Positions 25,839 through 34,991 are shown, counted from the stretch's first letter. The stretch is 64,000 nucleotides of DNA from Atopostipes sp963558565 (GCA_963558565.1 CAUWGX010000004.1:153313-217312), one strand, 5' to 3'. Notes: a model not told the origin generated them from the sequence alone. Program-made: numbers and translations.

Positions 25839-27743
25839 GTGTCTTCAAGTGAGCGTCGAAAAAAATTAATTGAATATTTAGAAATTATGGATGAGTGGGT
25901 CACTATTAAAGAACTCTCAAGAAATTTAGGGGTCTCTGAACGCACAGTGCATACTGATATAGAAAAAATAAGTAAAAGTCTAGTGGGCACGGGCTCTTTA
26001 ATAGAGAAAAAGAGAGGAGTAGGGATTAGACTTTTAAATCATGTAAAAGATAAGGATCATAATCAATATCATCAAATCACTGAATTGGCTGATAGAGAAG
26101 TAAAAATATTAGACTTATTATTAATCCAAAATAAAGTAGTTACTTATAATGATTTGTCAAAATTATTATTTGTTAGTCCAACGTCGATTAAAAATGATTT
26201 AGAAGCAATAAAAAAGAAACTAGCCGAAAATACTAACGTGAAAGTAATAAGCGATATGAATGGCACTAAAATTCAGGGAAATGAAGTAGCAATTAGAGAA
26301 GCTTTGATGTGGTTTAATCAATATATTATTGGAAGACAAAACTTGCTAAAGAAATCGAATATAAAACAAGTAAAACAGATATTTAAACAATTTTACATTA
26401 AAGAGATTATTGATGTAGCATACGATATTCTATTTAACTTTGTCAAAAAGAATAATAGTCTTTTATCTGATTATTATTTTTTAAATATATTGAGTGTCTA
26501 TATTGTGCAAATTCACCGATTAACAATGGATAAAAACATAGATGAAGTTAATATTGAAGTAAATACAAAGGGGTTAGTTGATTTAGTAGAATTTACATCT
26601 GGAGCAAGCGAATTATTAAAAAGAGCGGCTTCTAGATTATCATTTTCTTATTCTGAAGAAGAAATTAGTTTTTTGGAAAAACATTTGATACTAAACAGAT
26701 TCGAAATATTTCCAGTTGAAGCTACTAATAGCCAATTTATTGATGAACTAGTGACTCATTTGAGTGCTGCATTGGATATTGATTTTAAACATGATAAACA
26801 ACTAATAAAAGAACTCAAACAACATGTTCCTCCGATGATATATCGATTAAAACTACAAGTTAAATTGGATAATCCATTTGTGGAACAGATCAAAAATGAA
26901 TTTGGACAAACCTTTAGTATTATTTGGTTAGCTATTAATAACTTTGAATCAAAGTTAGATTTTGAATTTAATGATGATGAAGTAGCTTTATTAACTATAT
27001 ACTTTCAATCAGCTATAGAAAAGCAAAAAATAAATAAACGGATACTGATTGTTTGCCAGTATGGAATTGCGACATCTGAATTATTGGTCAATCGCTTAAA
27101 AAATGAATTGCCAGCAACTAATACAATAGAATCAGCATCAATTGGTGAATTAGAATATTTTGATTTAGAAAAATTTGATTTAGTTGTTTCTTCTACAGAT
27201 ACATTAAAAGGAGAAAATATTATCAATGTGACTCCCTTCTTGAATGCACAAGATATTGATTATATTAAACATAAATTAAACACAGACTTTAATAAAACAA
27301 TGCATCCTCAATTAAGCGTACAAAATCTATATAATTTTTTAAATACTGAATATATATACTCAAACGCAGAATTTGAAGACAGAGAGGAATTACTAGAATT
27401 CTTCAATAAGAAACTAATTCAAGATAGATATGTACACGAAGGTTATATGAAGTCATTAATTGATAGAGAAGCAGTTGGAAATACTGATTTACCTGAAGGG
27501 ATAGCTATCCCTCATGGCGACATTCATTTAGTTAATAAATCACTTATTATTTTAGTCAATAATAAAGAAAAGATATGGTGGAATAAATACTTTGTTGACA
27601 AAATATTTATCGTGTTAATCAGTAAAGATGATACTAGTTGGACCAAAAAAATAATGAAAGAACTATATGCATTAATAAATAATAAAAATGTAATATTAAA
27701 TTTTGCAGATTTTCTAAATGAAGCAAAGGAGAGGATTATATAG
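25839..27743 (+). CDS. BglG/MtlR-type PRD transcriptional activator with EIIB-like and EIIA domains
   Basis: Regulator of 634 residues: DeoR-like HTH (about 1-60, VTIKELSRNLGVSERTVHTD), a second HTH (about 90-140), two PRD domains (about 180-390), an EIIB-like segment (about 398-480, starting ILIVCQYGIATSELLV with a Cys), and an EIIA type-2 domain (about 500-634) with the phosphorylated-type His in GIAIPHGD. Phosphorylation by HPr and EIIs would tune its activity to sugar supply. GTG at 25839 follows AGGAGGG by five bases; the ATG two bases earlier is out of frame and short. It heads the PTS operon and abuts the EIIA gene. Confidence 0.88.
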   Translation: MSSSERRKKLIEYLEIMDEWVTIKELSRNLGVSERTVHTDIEKISKSLVGTGSLIEKKRGVGIRLLNHVKDKDHNQYHQITELADREVKILDLLLIQNKVVTYNDLSKLLFVSPTSIKNDLEAIKKKLAENTNVKVISDMNGTKIQGNEVAIREALMWFNQYIIGRQNLLKKSNIKQVKQIFKQFYIKEIIDVAYDILFNFVKKNNSLLSDYYFLNILSVYIVQIHRLTMDKNIDEVNIEVNTKGLVDLVEFTSGASELLKRAASRLSFSYSEEEISFLEKHLILNRFEIFPVEATNSQFIDELVTHLSAALDIDFKHDKQLIKELKQHVPPMIYRLKLQVKLDNPFVEQIKNEFGQTFSIIWLAINNFESKLDFEFNDDEVALLTIYFQSAIEKQKINKRILIVCQYGIATSELLVNRLKNELPATNTIESASIGELEYFDLEKFDLVVSSTDTLKGENIINVTPFLNAQDIDYIKHKLNTDFNKTMHPQLSVQNLYNFLNTEYIYSNAEFEDREELLEFFNKKLIQDRYVHEGYMKSLIDREAVGNTDLPEGIAIPHGDIHLVNKSLIILVNNKEKIWWNKYFVDKIFIVLISKDDTSWTKKIMKELYALINNKNVILNFADFLNEAKERII

Positions 27744-28204
27744 TGATCAAAGAAGATGTTATTTTTAAAGATTTGATATTTTTAGATGAAGAACTAGATG
27801 AAAAAGAATCGATTATTGATTTTATATTAAATAAAGCTTATGAAAAAAGAATAATTTCAGAAGTAAATAAGTTAAGGCAGGCTGTGATTGAAAGAGAGAA
27901 CGAGATTTCAACAGCGATAGGCTTTGATATTGCTATGCCTCATGGGAAAAGCGCAACAGTCTTACAACCATTTATAGCTTTTTTAAGAACAGCTGAAGAA
28001 TTTCATTGGAGTGAAGAGAATAAGGAGAAAGTTAGACTCATATTTTTGATTGCTGTTCCCAGTGAGAATACTAATAATATGCATCTTAAATTTATTTCTC
28101 AGGTAAGTAAGAAACTATTAGATGATAGTTTTCGAGAGTCACTCTTAATAGAAGAAGACAATAATAAAGTATATGAATTACTAAAATCAATACAAAAAGA
28201 TTAA
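27743..28204 (+). CDS. PTS fructose-family EIIA component
   Basis: Cytoplasmic phosphocarrier of 153 residues. The active His is in DIAMPHGKS; the surrounding AVIEREN-type and RLIFLIAVP strands fit the type-2 (mannitol/fructose) EIIA domain. The GTG start shares a base with the end of the regulator gene, so translation is coupled. It passes phosphate to the EIIB at 28218. Confidence 0.88.
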   Translation: MIKEDVIFKDLIFLDEELDEKESIIDFILNKAYEKRIISEVNKLRQAVIERENEISTAIGFDIAMPHGKSATVLQPFIAFLRTAEEFHWSEENKEKVRLIFLIAVPSENTNNMHLKFISQVSKKLLDDSFRESLLIEEDNNKVYELLKSIQKD

Positions 28205-28217
28205 GGAGAGAATATAA

Positions 28218-28532
28218 ATGAAAATAGTAGGAATTTCAGCATGTCCAACAGGAATTGCACACACATACATGGCTCAAGAAGCGATTGAAAAAGAAGGAAA
28301 AAAACGTGGACACGATGTGAAAATTGAAACTCAAGGTAGTATGGGAATCGAAAATGAACTAGAACAAGAAGAGATTGACGCAGCAGATGTAGTCGTATTT
28401 GCTACATCGATTGGGATTGAAGACGAAGAAAGATTTGAGGAAAAACTAGAAGAAAATAAAGTAGTTTCAATTGATCCTGGTGAAGCAATTAGAAATGTAA
28501 AAGAATTATTCGATGAACTTGAATCATTATAA
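28218..28532 (+). CDS. PTS fructose-family EIIB component
   Basis: Separate EIIB of 104 residues: the catalytic Cys lies in ISACPTGIAHTYMAQ, the standard P-loop of fructose-type EIIB, followed by VKIETQGSMGIEN and DVVVFATSIGIED. It phosphorylates the sugar as it passes through EIIC. AAGGAGAG precedes the ATG. Confidence 0.9.
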   Translation: MKIVGISACPTGIAHTYMAQEAIEKEGKKRGHDVKIETQGSMGIENELEQEEIDAADVVVFATSIGIEDEERFEEKLEENKVVSIDPGEAIRNVKELFDELESL

Positions 28533-28552
28533 AAGGGAGTAGGAAAAAGAGA

Positions 28553-29614
28553 ATGGCTAATAACAAAAAGAATTTTTTGAATGATTTACAAAAAGCTTTT
28601 AATACTGGTGTATCTTTTATGTTACCAGCAGTTGTTGTTGGAGGAATTTTCTTAGCAATAGCTTTGGCAACAGGAACACCTACAGATACGGGGATGGAAA
28701 TTACAAACCCATTTATGGAGAACTTAAATGATCTGGGTGCTGCTGGGTTTGCCATGATGATCCCCTTACTTTCAGGTTATATTGCTAATTCACTAGCTGG
28801 AAAGCCAGCATTAGCTCCGGCTATGATTCTTGGGTTTGTTGCTAATAATCCAATTGGAGAATCGCAAGTGTCAACAGGATTCCTTGGAGCTATGATTTTA
28901 GGTGTTGCAACAGGCTATTTTGTACGCTGGATGAAAACATGGAAAACACCGGCTACAATAAGAACTATTATGCCCATATTAATTATTCCAGTAATTACTG
29001 TTTTTGTGTTAGGAATGATTTACATTTATGTAATCGCTGTCCCGATTGGTAATTTAATGAGTTGGTTAGTCAAAGTTTTGGGTAGTTTGCAAGGTAGTAG
29101 TGCTGTGTTACTTGGTTTGCTTATAGGAGCTATGACAGCGATTGACATGGGAGGACCAATCAATAAAACAGCAACAGCATTTACAATTGCACTAATGGCT
29201 GAAGGAATTTATGCACCAAATGGAGCCCATAGAATTGCAGTAGCAATCCCACCATTAGCGATGGCAATATCAACATTTATTGATCGCAAAAAATACGAAG
29301 CTGAAGATAAAGATTTAGGTATATCTGCTTTCTTTATGGGATTAATTGGGATTACTGAAGGAGCAATTCCATTTGCAGTTAAAGATACAAAAAGAGTTAT
29401 ACCAGCAATTGTTGTTGGGAGTGCGGCAGGTGGTGCTTTAGGAATGATAAATAACGTTGAAGCACTTGTTCCACATGGGGGATTAGTCATTTTACCAGTT
29501 GTAAACGGTAAAATATGGTATGTATTAGCAATGTTAATTGGAACGTTAGTATCTGTTTTAATTTTACATTTTACTAAATCAGATATTGAAAAGAATAATA
29601 AGGAGAGCGTTTAA
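28553..29614 (+). CDS. PTS fructose-family EIIC permease
   Basis: Membrane channel of 353 residues with about nine hydrophobic segments and the fructose-type EIIC motifs GVSFMLPAVVVGGI, AGKPALAPAMILGF, MTAIDMGGPINKTA and GITEGAIPFAVKD. It moves the sugar in step with EIIB phosphorylation. The substrate is unknown; the next gene (GatZ-like) suggests a ketohexose or hexitol phosphate product. Confidence 0.9.
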   Translation: MANNKKNFLNDLQKAFNTGVSFMLPAVVVGGIFLAIALATGTPTDTGMEITNPFMENLNDLGAAGFAMMIPLLSGYIANSLAGKPALAPAMILGFVANNPIGESQVSTGFLGAMILGVATGYFVRWMKTWKTPATIRTIMPILIIPVITVFVLGMIYIYVIAVPIGNLMSWLVKVLGSLQGSSAVLLGLLIGAMTAIDMGGPINKTATAFTIALMAEGIYAPNGAHRIAVAIPPLAMAISTFIDRKKYEAEDKDLGISAFFMGLIGITEGAIPFAVKDTKRVIPAIVVGSAAGGALGMINNVEALVPHGGLVILPVVNGKIWYVLAMLIGTLVSVLILHFTKSDIEKNNKESV

Positions 29615-29616
29615 TT

Positions 29617-30888
29617 ATGGAGAAAATTTCAATAAAATCAGTAGTAGAAGGCTTATTGAATTTACAAGAATCAGGTGATAGTGCGACAATATTAGGAATT
29701 GGGCCAATGTCACGGAATGCAGTCCAAGCAGCACTAGAATTATCAAAAGATGATGATTATCCCGTAATGTTTATTGCAAGTCGTAACCAAGTTGACAAAG
29801 ATGAGTTTGGTGGAGGATATGTAAACGGATGGGATCAATTTCGTTTTGCTAACGCTGTAGAAGAAGTAGCTGAAAAAATTGACTATGATAATTTATGTTA
29901 CTTATGTCGTGATCATGGAGGTCCTTGGCAACGAGATAAAGAGCGAGATGAACATCTACCGGAAGAAGAAGCTATGAGAATTGGAAAAGAATCATATCTT
30001 GCGGATATTGAGGCAGGGTTTGATCTACTAATGATCGATCCAACTAAAGATCCATTTGAAAGAGGAAAAGTAATTCCATTAGAAACAGTTATTAATAGAA
30101 CTGTAGATTTAATTGAATATTGTGAAAAAGTAAGAAAAGAAAGAAATTTACCTGAAATAGGTTATGAAGTAGGCACCGAAGAGACCAACGGTGGTTTGAC
30201 TTCGACTGAAACATATGAAACTTTCATAAATAGATTAGAAGAAGAGTTGACGAGTAAAGATTTACCAATGCCTACTTTTATTGTAGGACAAACAGGTACT
30301 TTAGTTCGAAAAACAGAGCAAGCTGGCGAATTTAATTTTGATAATGCTTATGAGTTAGCAGAAATGGCTAAAAAATATAAAGTAGGATTAAAGGAACACA
30401 ATGGTGATTACTTAGACGATGTTTCACTATTAATGCATATTCCATCTCAGATTACTGCAACGAATGTAGCACCTCAGTACGGTACAGAAGAAACTCGAGC
30501 TTATTTAAAGCTTGCTGCGGTAGAACAAGAATTAGCTGATAAAAAGCTCATTGATTCGCCATCGAAAACTTATGATGTACTCCTCAACCATGCTATAAAA
30601 AGTGAACGTTGGAGAAAATGGATGGTTGGAGACCAAATTAATTTAAGAATAGAAGATATTGTTAATGATAAAGAATTATCTAATGAAATTTTAGACATCG
30701 CTGGGCATTATACATTTAATAATGATGAGGTTAAGAATGAAATTGAAAAGCTATATAAAAATTTAGAAAAACATCATATTAATGGACAACGATTTGTAAT
30801 AGATCACATTAAACGTCCTATTCGAGACTATGCCGAAGCTTATAATTTAAAGGGAGCAACAACGAGAATAAAAAATCAATTAGATTAG
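29617..30888 (+). CDS. GatZ/KbaZ-like protein (tagatose-bisphosphate aldolase subunit / epimerase family)
   Basis: Protein of 423 residues belonging to the GatZ/KbaZ/AgaZ group: a TIM-barrel pattern with ILGIGPMSRNAVQAAL, FIASRNQVDKDEFGGGYVNG, YLCRDHGGPWQ, IEAGFDLLMIDPTKDP, YEVGTEETNGG, FIVGQTGTLVRK and LKEHNGDYL. GatZ itself is described as a non-catalytic partner of the class II aldolase GatY. No GatY-like gene is present here, and some family members are known as stand-alone 4-epimerases of ketohexose phosphates or tagaturonate. Translated three bases after EIIC, so it probably acts directly on the PTS product. The exact reaction is uncertain. Confidence 0.75.
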   Translation: MEKISIKSVVEGLLNLQESGDSATILGIGPMSRNAVQAALELSKDDDYPVMFIASRNQVDKDEFGGGYVNGWDQFRFANAVEEVAEKIDYDNLCYLCRDHGGPWQRDKERDEHLPEEEAMRIGKESYLADIEAGFDLLMIDPTKDPFERGKVIPLETVINRTVDLIEYCEKVRKERNLPEIGYEVGTEETNGGLTSTETYETFINRLEEELTSKDLPMPTFIVGQTGTLVRKTEQAGEFNFDNAYELAEMAKKYKVGLKEHNGDYLDDVSLLMHIPSQITATNVAPQYGTEETRAYLKLAAVEQELADKKLIDSPSKTYDVLLNHAIKSERWRKWMVGDQINLRIEDIVNDKELSNEILDIAGHYTFNNDEVKNEIEKLYKNLEKHHINGQRFVIDHIKRPIRDYAEAYNLKGATTRIKNQLD

Positions 30889-30933
30889 AATCTATTAAAT
30901 GATGATTTAATTTTTATAGATATGATTGTAGTG

Positions 30934-30988
30934 ATTAAAAGTTCAGAGTAAAATTAATTGCCAACATTCTTTACTTTGAACTTTTAAT
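30934..30988. terminator. 19-bp AT-rich stem-loop after the PTS operon
   Basis: ATTAAAAGTTCAGAGTAAA at 30934-30952 pairs along its whole length (one G-U) with TTTACTTTGAACTTTTAAT at 30970-30988. The right arm is T-rich and AT-rich sequence follows; likely a terminator or mRNA-protecting stem. Confidence 0.6.
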
Positions 30989-31043
30989 ATTTAAAATAAA
31001 AAATAAGATATTAGTCATAAACAAAAGGAGAAAATAAAAATTA

Positions 31044-31766
31044 ATGACCCTTAAGGCAGTAGGTTTTGATTTAGATGATACATTATATGATCGAAGAGAA
31101 TTTTATCGATATATTTTTGAAACCATGCAAAATTCAATCGTAAAATTAGACGTTTCTTTCGAATATTTTTATGAAATCTTTCAATATTTTTCTGATATTG
31201 AATATGAGAAGTTTATGCAAAGGACTAAATCTAAAGAGGCTTATAAAAATGATCGTGTTATTGATACATACCAAGAATTGGGAGTAACTATTTCCCAAAG
31301 TGATGCTATTATATTTAATAGTCTATATTTATACTTTAGAGATCAAATTATCTTAAGAGATGAAGTTGAAAAATTATTTACTCTATTATTAGAAAATCGT
31401 TATGAGCTATTCATTTTAACAAATGGTCCGAGCTTCGATCAAAGAAATAAATTAAACCAGCTCAACATTACTCAGTATATATCAGAAGAAAATTGGTTCA
31501 TATCTGATGAATTAGATTGTACGAAACCAAATAAAGAAATATTTAAAAAGGTAGAAGGCTCAATTGGATATAAAAAAGAGGAAGTATTATATATTGGAGA
31601 TGACTATGTAAATGATGTAGTAGGAGCTAAGAATGCTGGATGGGAAGCAATCCTTTTAAATACGAATCCGTATAAGAATAAAGGAGTTAAAGATGACGTG
31701 ATCGTCACCTCAAGCTTTTCTGAAATTATACAATATTTAAAAGGCTACCAATTTTTTATAGAATAA
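31044..31766 (+). CDS. HAD-superfamily hydrolase (YjjG/phosphatase-like)
   Basis: Phosphatase of 240 residues with the four HAD motifs: GFDLDDTLYD (nucleophile and acid Asp), FILTNGPS, the Lys of CTKPNKEIF, and YIGDDYVNDVVGA. A helical cap lies between motifs I and II (about 20-90). Family members dephosphorylate sugar phosphates or nucleotides. It is 155 bases past the GatZ-like gene with a hairpin between, so its membership in the PTS pathway is possible but unproven. The start codon ATG follows AAAGGAG by 14 bases. Confidence 0.8.
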   Translation: MTLKAVGFDLDDTLYDRREFYRYIFETMQNSIVKLDVSFEYFYEIFQYFSDIEYEKFMQRTKSKEAYKNDRVIDTYQELGVTISQSDAIIFNSLYLYFRDQIILRDEVEKLFTLLLENRYELFILTNGPSFDQRNKLNQLNITQYISEENWFISDELDCTKPNKEIFKKVEGSIGYKKEEVLYIGDDYVNDVVGAKNAGWEAILLNTNPYKNKGVKDDVIVTSSFSEIIQYLKGYQFFIE

Positions 31767-31892
31767 TATGTTTGTATGAAGTTCTATGAGTATTTATTAT
31801 TTACTAGAATGACTCTATAGTTAACAATCTTTTTAGAAAAACTAGTGGTTTAAAGTAACTATACTAATAGTGAAAAATAATATAATTACAAA

Positions 31893-31928
31893 AAGCATAT
31901 ATTATATATTTATACTAAAAATATGCTT
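31893..31928. repeat. Inverted repeat in the transketolase leader
   Basis: AAGCATAT at 31893-31900 and ATATGCTT at 31921-31928 are exact reverse complements. Possible operator or leader stem; there is no further evidence. Confidence 0.35.
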
Positions 31929-31967
31929 AAAGTGTTTTAAAATTACTTTACTATCAGGAGGAATAAT

Positions 31968-33965
31968 TTGTTTGACAATATTGATCAATTAGCAGTAAAT
32001 TCCATTCGAACATTAAGTATCGATGCGGTTGAAGCTGCGAACTCAGGACATCCAGGACTTCCAATGGGGGCAGCGCCGATGGCCTATACTCTATGGACGA
32101 AACATTTGAATGCGAATCCAAAAAATGCCGAATGGTTTAACCGTGACCGTTTTATACTTTCAGCGGGTCATGGTTCGGCAATGCTTTATAGCTTGTTACA
32201 TTTGTCAGGTTATAACGTTTCGATTGACGACTTGAAAAACTTCCGTCAACTAGGCAGCAAAGTTCCTGGACACCCAGAAGTGCATATGACGGATGGGGTG
32301 GAAGCGACAACAGGACCTTTAGGGCAAGGGGTTGCCAATGGCGTCGGCATGGCGATGGCTGAAGCACATCTTGCAGCGACTTATAACCAAGAAGATTACA
32401 ACTTGGTCGACCACTATACGTATGTATTGTGTAGTGATGGAGATCTACAAGAAGGAATTTCTCATGAAGCGGCCAGTTTAGCGGGTCACTTAAAGTTAGG
32501 CAAACTGATCATGCTGTATGACTCGAATGATGTACAGTTAGACGGCCCTACAAATAAAGCCTTTAGTGAAGACATCCAAAAACGCTTTGAAGCTTATGGC
32601 TGGGACTATGCGCGTGTCGAAGATGGTAACAATTTACAAGATATCGATGAAGCGATTGAACAAGCCAAAACCGTCACGGATCAACCTTCCATCATTGAAG
32701 TACGGACAGAGATTGGTTATGGGGCAGAAAATGCCGGCACTTTTGAAGTTCATGGCGCTCCTTTAGGACCTGATGGAACAGCATATGCGAAAAAAAGTTA
32801 TCAATGGGAAGAAGAAGATTTCTTTGTCCCAGAAGAAGTCTATAATCGTTTCCATGAGAATATGGTTGAAAACGGCCAAATAGCTGAGGAAGAATGGAAA
32901 CAATTATTTAAAAATTATAAAAATGAATATCCTGAATTAGCTGAACAATTTGAACAAGCAATTGTTGGGGAATTACCAAAAAATTGGGAAGAATATTTAC
33001 CGGTCTATGAAGAAGATGAGGAAGGAATAGCTACGCGATCAGCTAGTGGAGAAGTTATTAATAAAATTGCAGAAGGAGTTCCAAGCTTCTGGGGTGGTTC
33101 AGCAGATTTATCAGGTTCAAACAAAACAACTATCAATCATGGTGGAGATTTTTCGCCTGCTAATTATGCTGGAAAAAATATTTGGTATGGAGTGCGCGAG
33201 CATGCGATGGCTTCTGCATTAAATGGTATTTTATTACATGGCGGTACGAAGTCTTTTGTTGCAACATTCTTTGTGTTCTCTGATTATTTGCGTCCAGCTA
33301 TTCGGTTAGCGGCACTCTCTCAGATACCAAGTATCTATGTTCTTACTCATGATTCAGTAGCGGTCGGGGAAGATGGACCAACTCACGAACCAATAGAACA
33401 TTTATCGAGTTATCGAGGCATGCCTAATGTAACAATGATGCGGCCCGCTGACGCGAATGAAGTAGTAGCTGCCTGGAAAGTTGCTTTAACATCCAAAACA
33501 CGACCGACCTTATTAGCTTTAACACGACAAAACTTACCAGTCTTGCCAAACACAGATAAATTAGCTCCAAAGTACGTAGAAAAGGGTGCTTATGTTTTAT
33601 CACCTGCAGAAGAACAATCGGATGGCCTATTATTAGCGACCGGTTCAGAAGTACAGTTAGCAGTTGCTGCCCAAAAAGAATTATTAGATCATGGGCATGA
33701 TGTGACGGTTATTTCGATGCCAAGCTTTGAGTTATTTGAACTTCAAACGGAAGATTACAAAGAATCTGTATTACCGAAAAGGATAACGAAGCGTGTAGCT
33801 ATTGAAATGGGCACGCCATTTAGTTGGCATCAATATGTAGGGCCAGAAGGTAAAATTATTGGTATTGATCGTTTTGGAGAAAGCGGTAAAGGCGATGAAG
33901 TCGTGAAAGATCTCGGTTTTACCGTAGACAATGTGGTTGAAGAATATTTATCCTTATTTGAGTAA
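31968..33965 (+). CDS. tkt: Transketolase
   Basis: Thiamine-diphosphate enzyme of 665 residues moving two-carbon units between pentose and hexose phosphates. N-terminal EAANSGHPGLPMGAAPM, ThDP-binding GDGDLQEGISHEAASLAGH-type segment (here SDGDLQEGISHE), the LILYDSN-type MLYDSND, GYGAENAGTFEVHGAPLG and the C-terminal GVREHAMASALNG and EDGPTHEPIEHL are intact. TTG start follows AGGAGG by seven bases. It can channel the ribose 5-phosphate made by the nucleoside modules into glycolysis. The first 850 bases look more GC-rich than the rest; this was not counted. Confidence 0.93.
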   Translation: MFDNIDQLAVNSIRTLSIDAVEAANSGHPGLPMGAAPMAYTLWTKHLNANPKNAEWFNRDRFILSAGHGSAMLYSLLHLSGYNVSIDDLKNFRQLGSKVPGHPEVHMTDGVEATTGPLGQGVANGVGMAMAEAHLAATYNQEDYNLVDHYTYVLCSDGDLQEGISHEAASLAGHLKLGKLIMLYDSNDVQLDGPTNKAFSEDIQKRFEAYGWDYARVEDGNNLQDIDEAIEQAKTVTDQPSIIEVRTEIGYGAENAGTFEVHGAPLGPDGTAYAKKSYQWEEEDFFVPEEVYNRFHENMVENGQIAEEEWKQLFKNYKNEYPELAEQFEQAIVGELPKNWEEYLPVYEEDEEGIATRSASGEVINKIAEGVPSFWGGSADLSGSNKTTINHGGDFSPANYAGKNIWYGVREHAMASALNGILLHGGTKSFVATFFVFSDYLRPAIRLAALSQIPSIYVLTHDSVAVGEDGPTHEPIEHLSSYRGMPNVTMMRPADANEVVAAWKVALTSKTRPTLLALTRQNLPVLPNTDKLAPKYVEKGAYVLSPAEEQSDGLLLATGSEVQLAVAAQKELLDHGHDVTVISMPSFELFELQTEDYKESVLPKRITKRVAIEMGTPFSWHQYVGPEGKIIGIDRFGESGKGDEVVKDLGFTVDNVVEEYLSLFE

Positions 33966-34011
33966 GAGATAAATTGAAACTATAATAATATAAGAAATTC
34001 TAACAGTTGCA

Positions 34012-34050
34012 AATCCCCTTTGTAATTTTTGAAAAATTACAAAGGGGATT
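34012..34050. terminator. Bidirectional terminator, 19-bp perfect stem
   Basis: AATCCCCTTTGTAATTTTT at 34012-34030 and its exact reverse complement at 34032-34050 lie between the convergent transketolase and mini-XRE genes. Confidence 0.85.
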
Positions 34051-34057
34051 CTTTATA

Positions 34058-34297
34058 TTAATCATTTTCTTTTTTTACAACATTCTCAATCGATAAAATT
34101 TCGTTTATATCATCAATATCTAAAGCTTCTGCGATTCTTTTTATATGGCCTAAATCTATCCTTTTTCTGAGACCTCTACTTAGGGTACTCAACGCAGAAA
34201 TATCAATGCTTGCTAAGCGGCCTAGCTCTCTAAGTGAAATGTCGTTTTTATTCAGTAATTGATTGATATTTACTACAATTTTCTTCTCTTTATACAA
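34058..34297 (-). CDS. Mini XRE-family DNA-binding protein (copy 1)
   Basis: Protein of 79 residues that is almost only a Cro/XRE helix-turn-helix: NKNDISLRELGRLASIDIS is the HTH core and RIDLGHIKRIAEALDIDD the conserved third and fourth helices. No sensor domain is present. It is paralogous to the protein at 34698-34934 (about 70% identical by eye). It is divergent from the CAT-domain gene across a promoter carrying repeated ATGATG/CATCAT half-sites, so it is a likely repressor of that promoter and perhaps of itself. Confidence 0.8.
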   Translation of the reverse strand: MYKEKKIVVNINQLLNKNDISLRELGRLASIDISALSTLSRGLRKRIDLGHIKRIAEALDIDDINEILSIENVVKKEND

Positions 34298-34324
34298 AAA
34301 AACCCTCCTTTTTAATAAAAAGTG

Positions 34325-34384
34325 TTGACTATAACAACATCATGCGATAATATATAGTTATGAGTGATGTATATATAAACATCA
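34325..34384 (+). promoter_or_regulatory. Promoter with embedded operators for the CAT-domain gene
   Basis: TTGACT at 34325-34330, 17-base spacer, TAATAT at 34348-34353. The spacer holds CATCATGC (34338-34345), and just past the start site TGATGT (34365-34370) and ACATCA (34379-34384) form an inverted repeat. Similar CATCATGC and ATGATG words recur at the second copy (34955-34991), which points to the XRE proteins as the binders. Confidence 0.7.
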
Positions 34385-34449
34385 TTATGTTGTGGTACTA
34401 TTCGTTGATCATTCGATTAATTACTCTAAATAAGAAGGAGTAGGATATT

Positions 34450-34638
34450 TTGAAAGCGGTTCATATATTTGGTCACAATGCTGTTTTAGTAAGAGATAAA
34501 AAGGGAGAACAATATATGGCAACAGGTAAAGGAATTGGCTTTAAAAAAGAAGCGGGAGACAAAATTAATCCTCACCTCATTCAAAATCTATTCATCGAAG
34601 ATGAAAATTTTGATCACAGATTTGTTACTAGAAACTAA
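34450..34638 (+). CDS. Stand-alone CAT RNA-binding domain protein (BglG/LicT/SacY antiterminator without PRDs)
   Basis: Protein of 62 residues covering just the co-antiterminator RNA-binding domain: VHIFGHNAVLVRDKKGEQY, then MATGKGIGFKKEAGD, the most conserved stretch of LicT/SacY/BglG CAT domains, and a short LIQNLF end. Full antiterminators carry two PRD domains (about 220 more residues); here the frame simply stops, and I see no PRD debris downstream. TTG follows AAGGAG. It may be a truncation relic or a minimal constitutive antiterminator whose level is set by the XRE repressors. A leader terminator for it to act on lies at 35265-35319. Confidence 0.75.
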   Translation: MKAVHIFGHNAVLVRDKKGEQYMATGKGIGFKKEAGDKINPHLIQNLFIEDENFDHRFVTRN

Positions 34639-34697
34639 GTAACGAAAGTATTATCGAAAGATAGCACGATTTAAAATAAAAAAATTATATTGAACAA

Positions 34698-34934
34698 TTA
34701 ATTATTCTCGTCTTCAACGTTCACAATAGTTAAAATTTCGTTTATATCATCAATATCTAAGGCTTCAGCAATACGTTGAAGGTGTCCTAAATCAATTCGT
34801 TGTTTTTCATTGTTAGCAAGTCTACTAAGCGGCGAAATATCGATATCAGCTAAACGACCAAGCTTTCGTAACGATATATCTTCTTTTCTAATTAAATCAT
34901 TAATCTTTACCACAATTCTTTTCTCCTTAAACAT
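34698..34934 (-). CDS. Mini XRE-family DNA-binding protein (copy 2)
   Basis: Protein of 78 residues, a close paralogue of the gene at 34058. RKEDISLRKLGRLADIDIS and the shared RIAEALDIDDINEIL block are its core; the two differ mainly in the loop around residue 40. Together with the duplicated promoter/operator to its right, it shows that an XRE-plus-promoter unit was duplicated around the CAT-domain gene. The ATG start is preceded on the minus strand by AAGGAG. Confidence 0.8.
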   Translation of the reverse strand: MFKEKRIVVKINDLIRKEDISLRKLGRLADIDISPLSRLANNEKQRIDLGHLQRIAEALDIDDINEILTIVNVEDENN

Positions 34935-34954
34935 GCATATTGCTCCTTATATCT

Positions 34955-34991
34955 ATGATGCGTTTGCTATATAACCATCATGCATTATTAT
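34955..34991 (+). promoter_or_regulatory. Duplicated promoter/operator, reading toward the pdxA2 operon
   Basis: TTGCTA (34964-34969), 16-base spacer, TATTAT (34986-34991), with CATCATGC at 34976-34983 in the spacer and ATGATG at 34955-34960. Spacing and sequence mirror the promoter at 34325. No gene follows directly; transcription would run through about 250 bases of leader to the terminator at 35265-35319. That leader holds only a doubtful 15-codon ORF (35161-35208). Confidence 0.55.

Noticed and set aside
34451..34464. cre site at the start of the CAT-domain gene
   Set aside because: TGAAAGCGGTTCAT has the cre core, but the 3' CA is out of register and the sequence is fully explained as the first codons of the protein.
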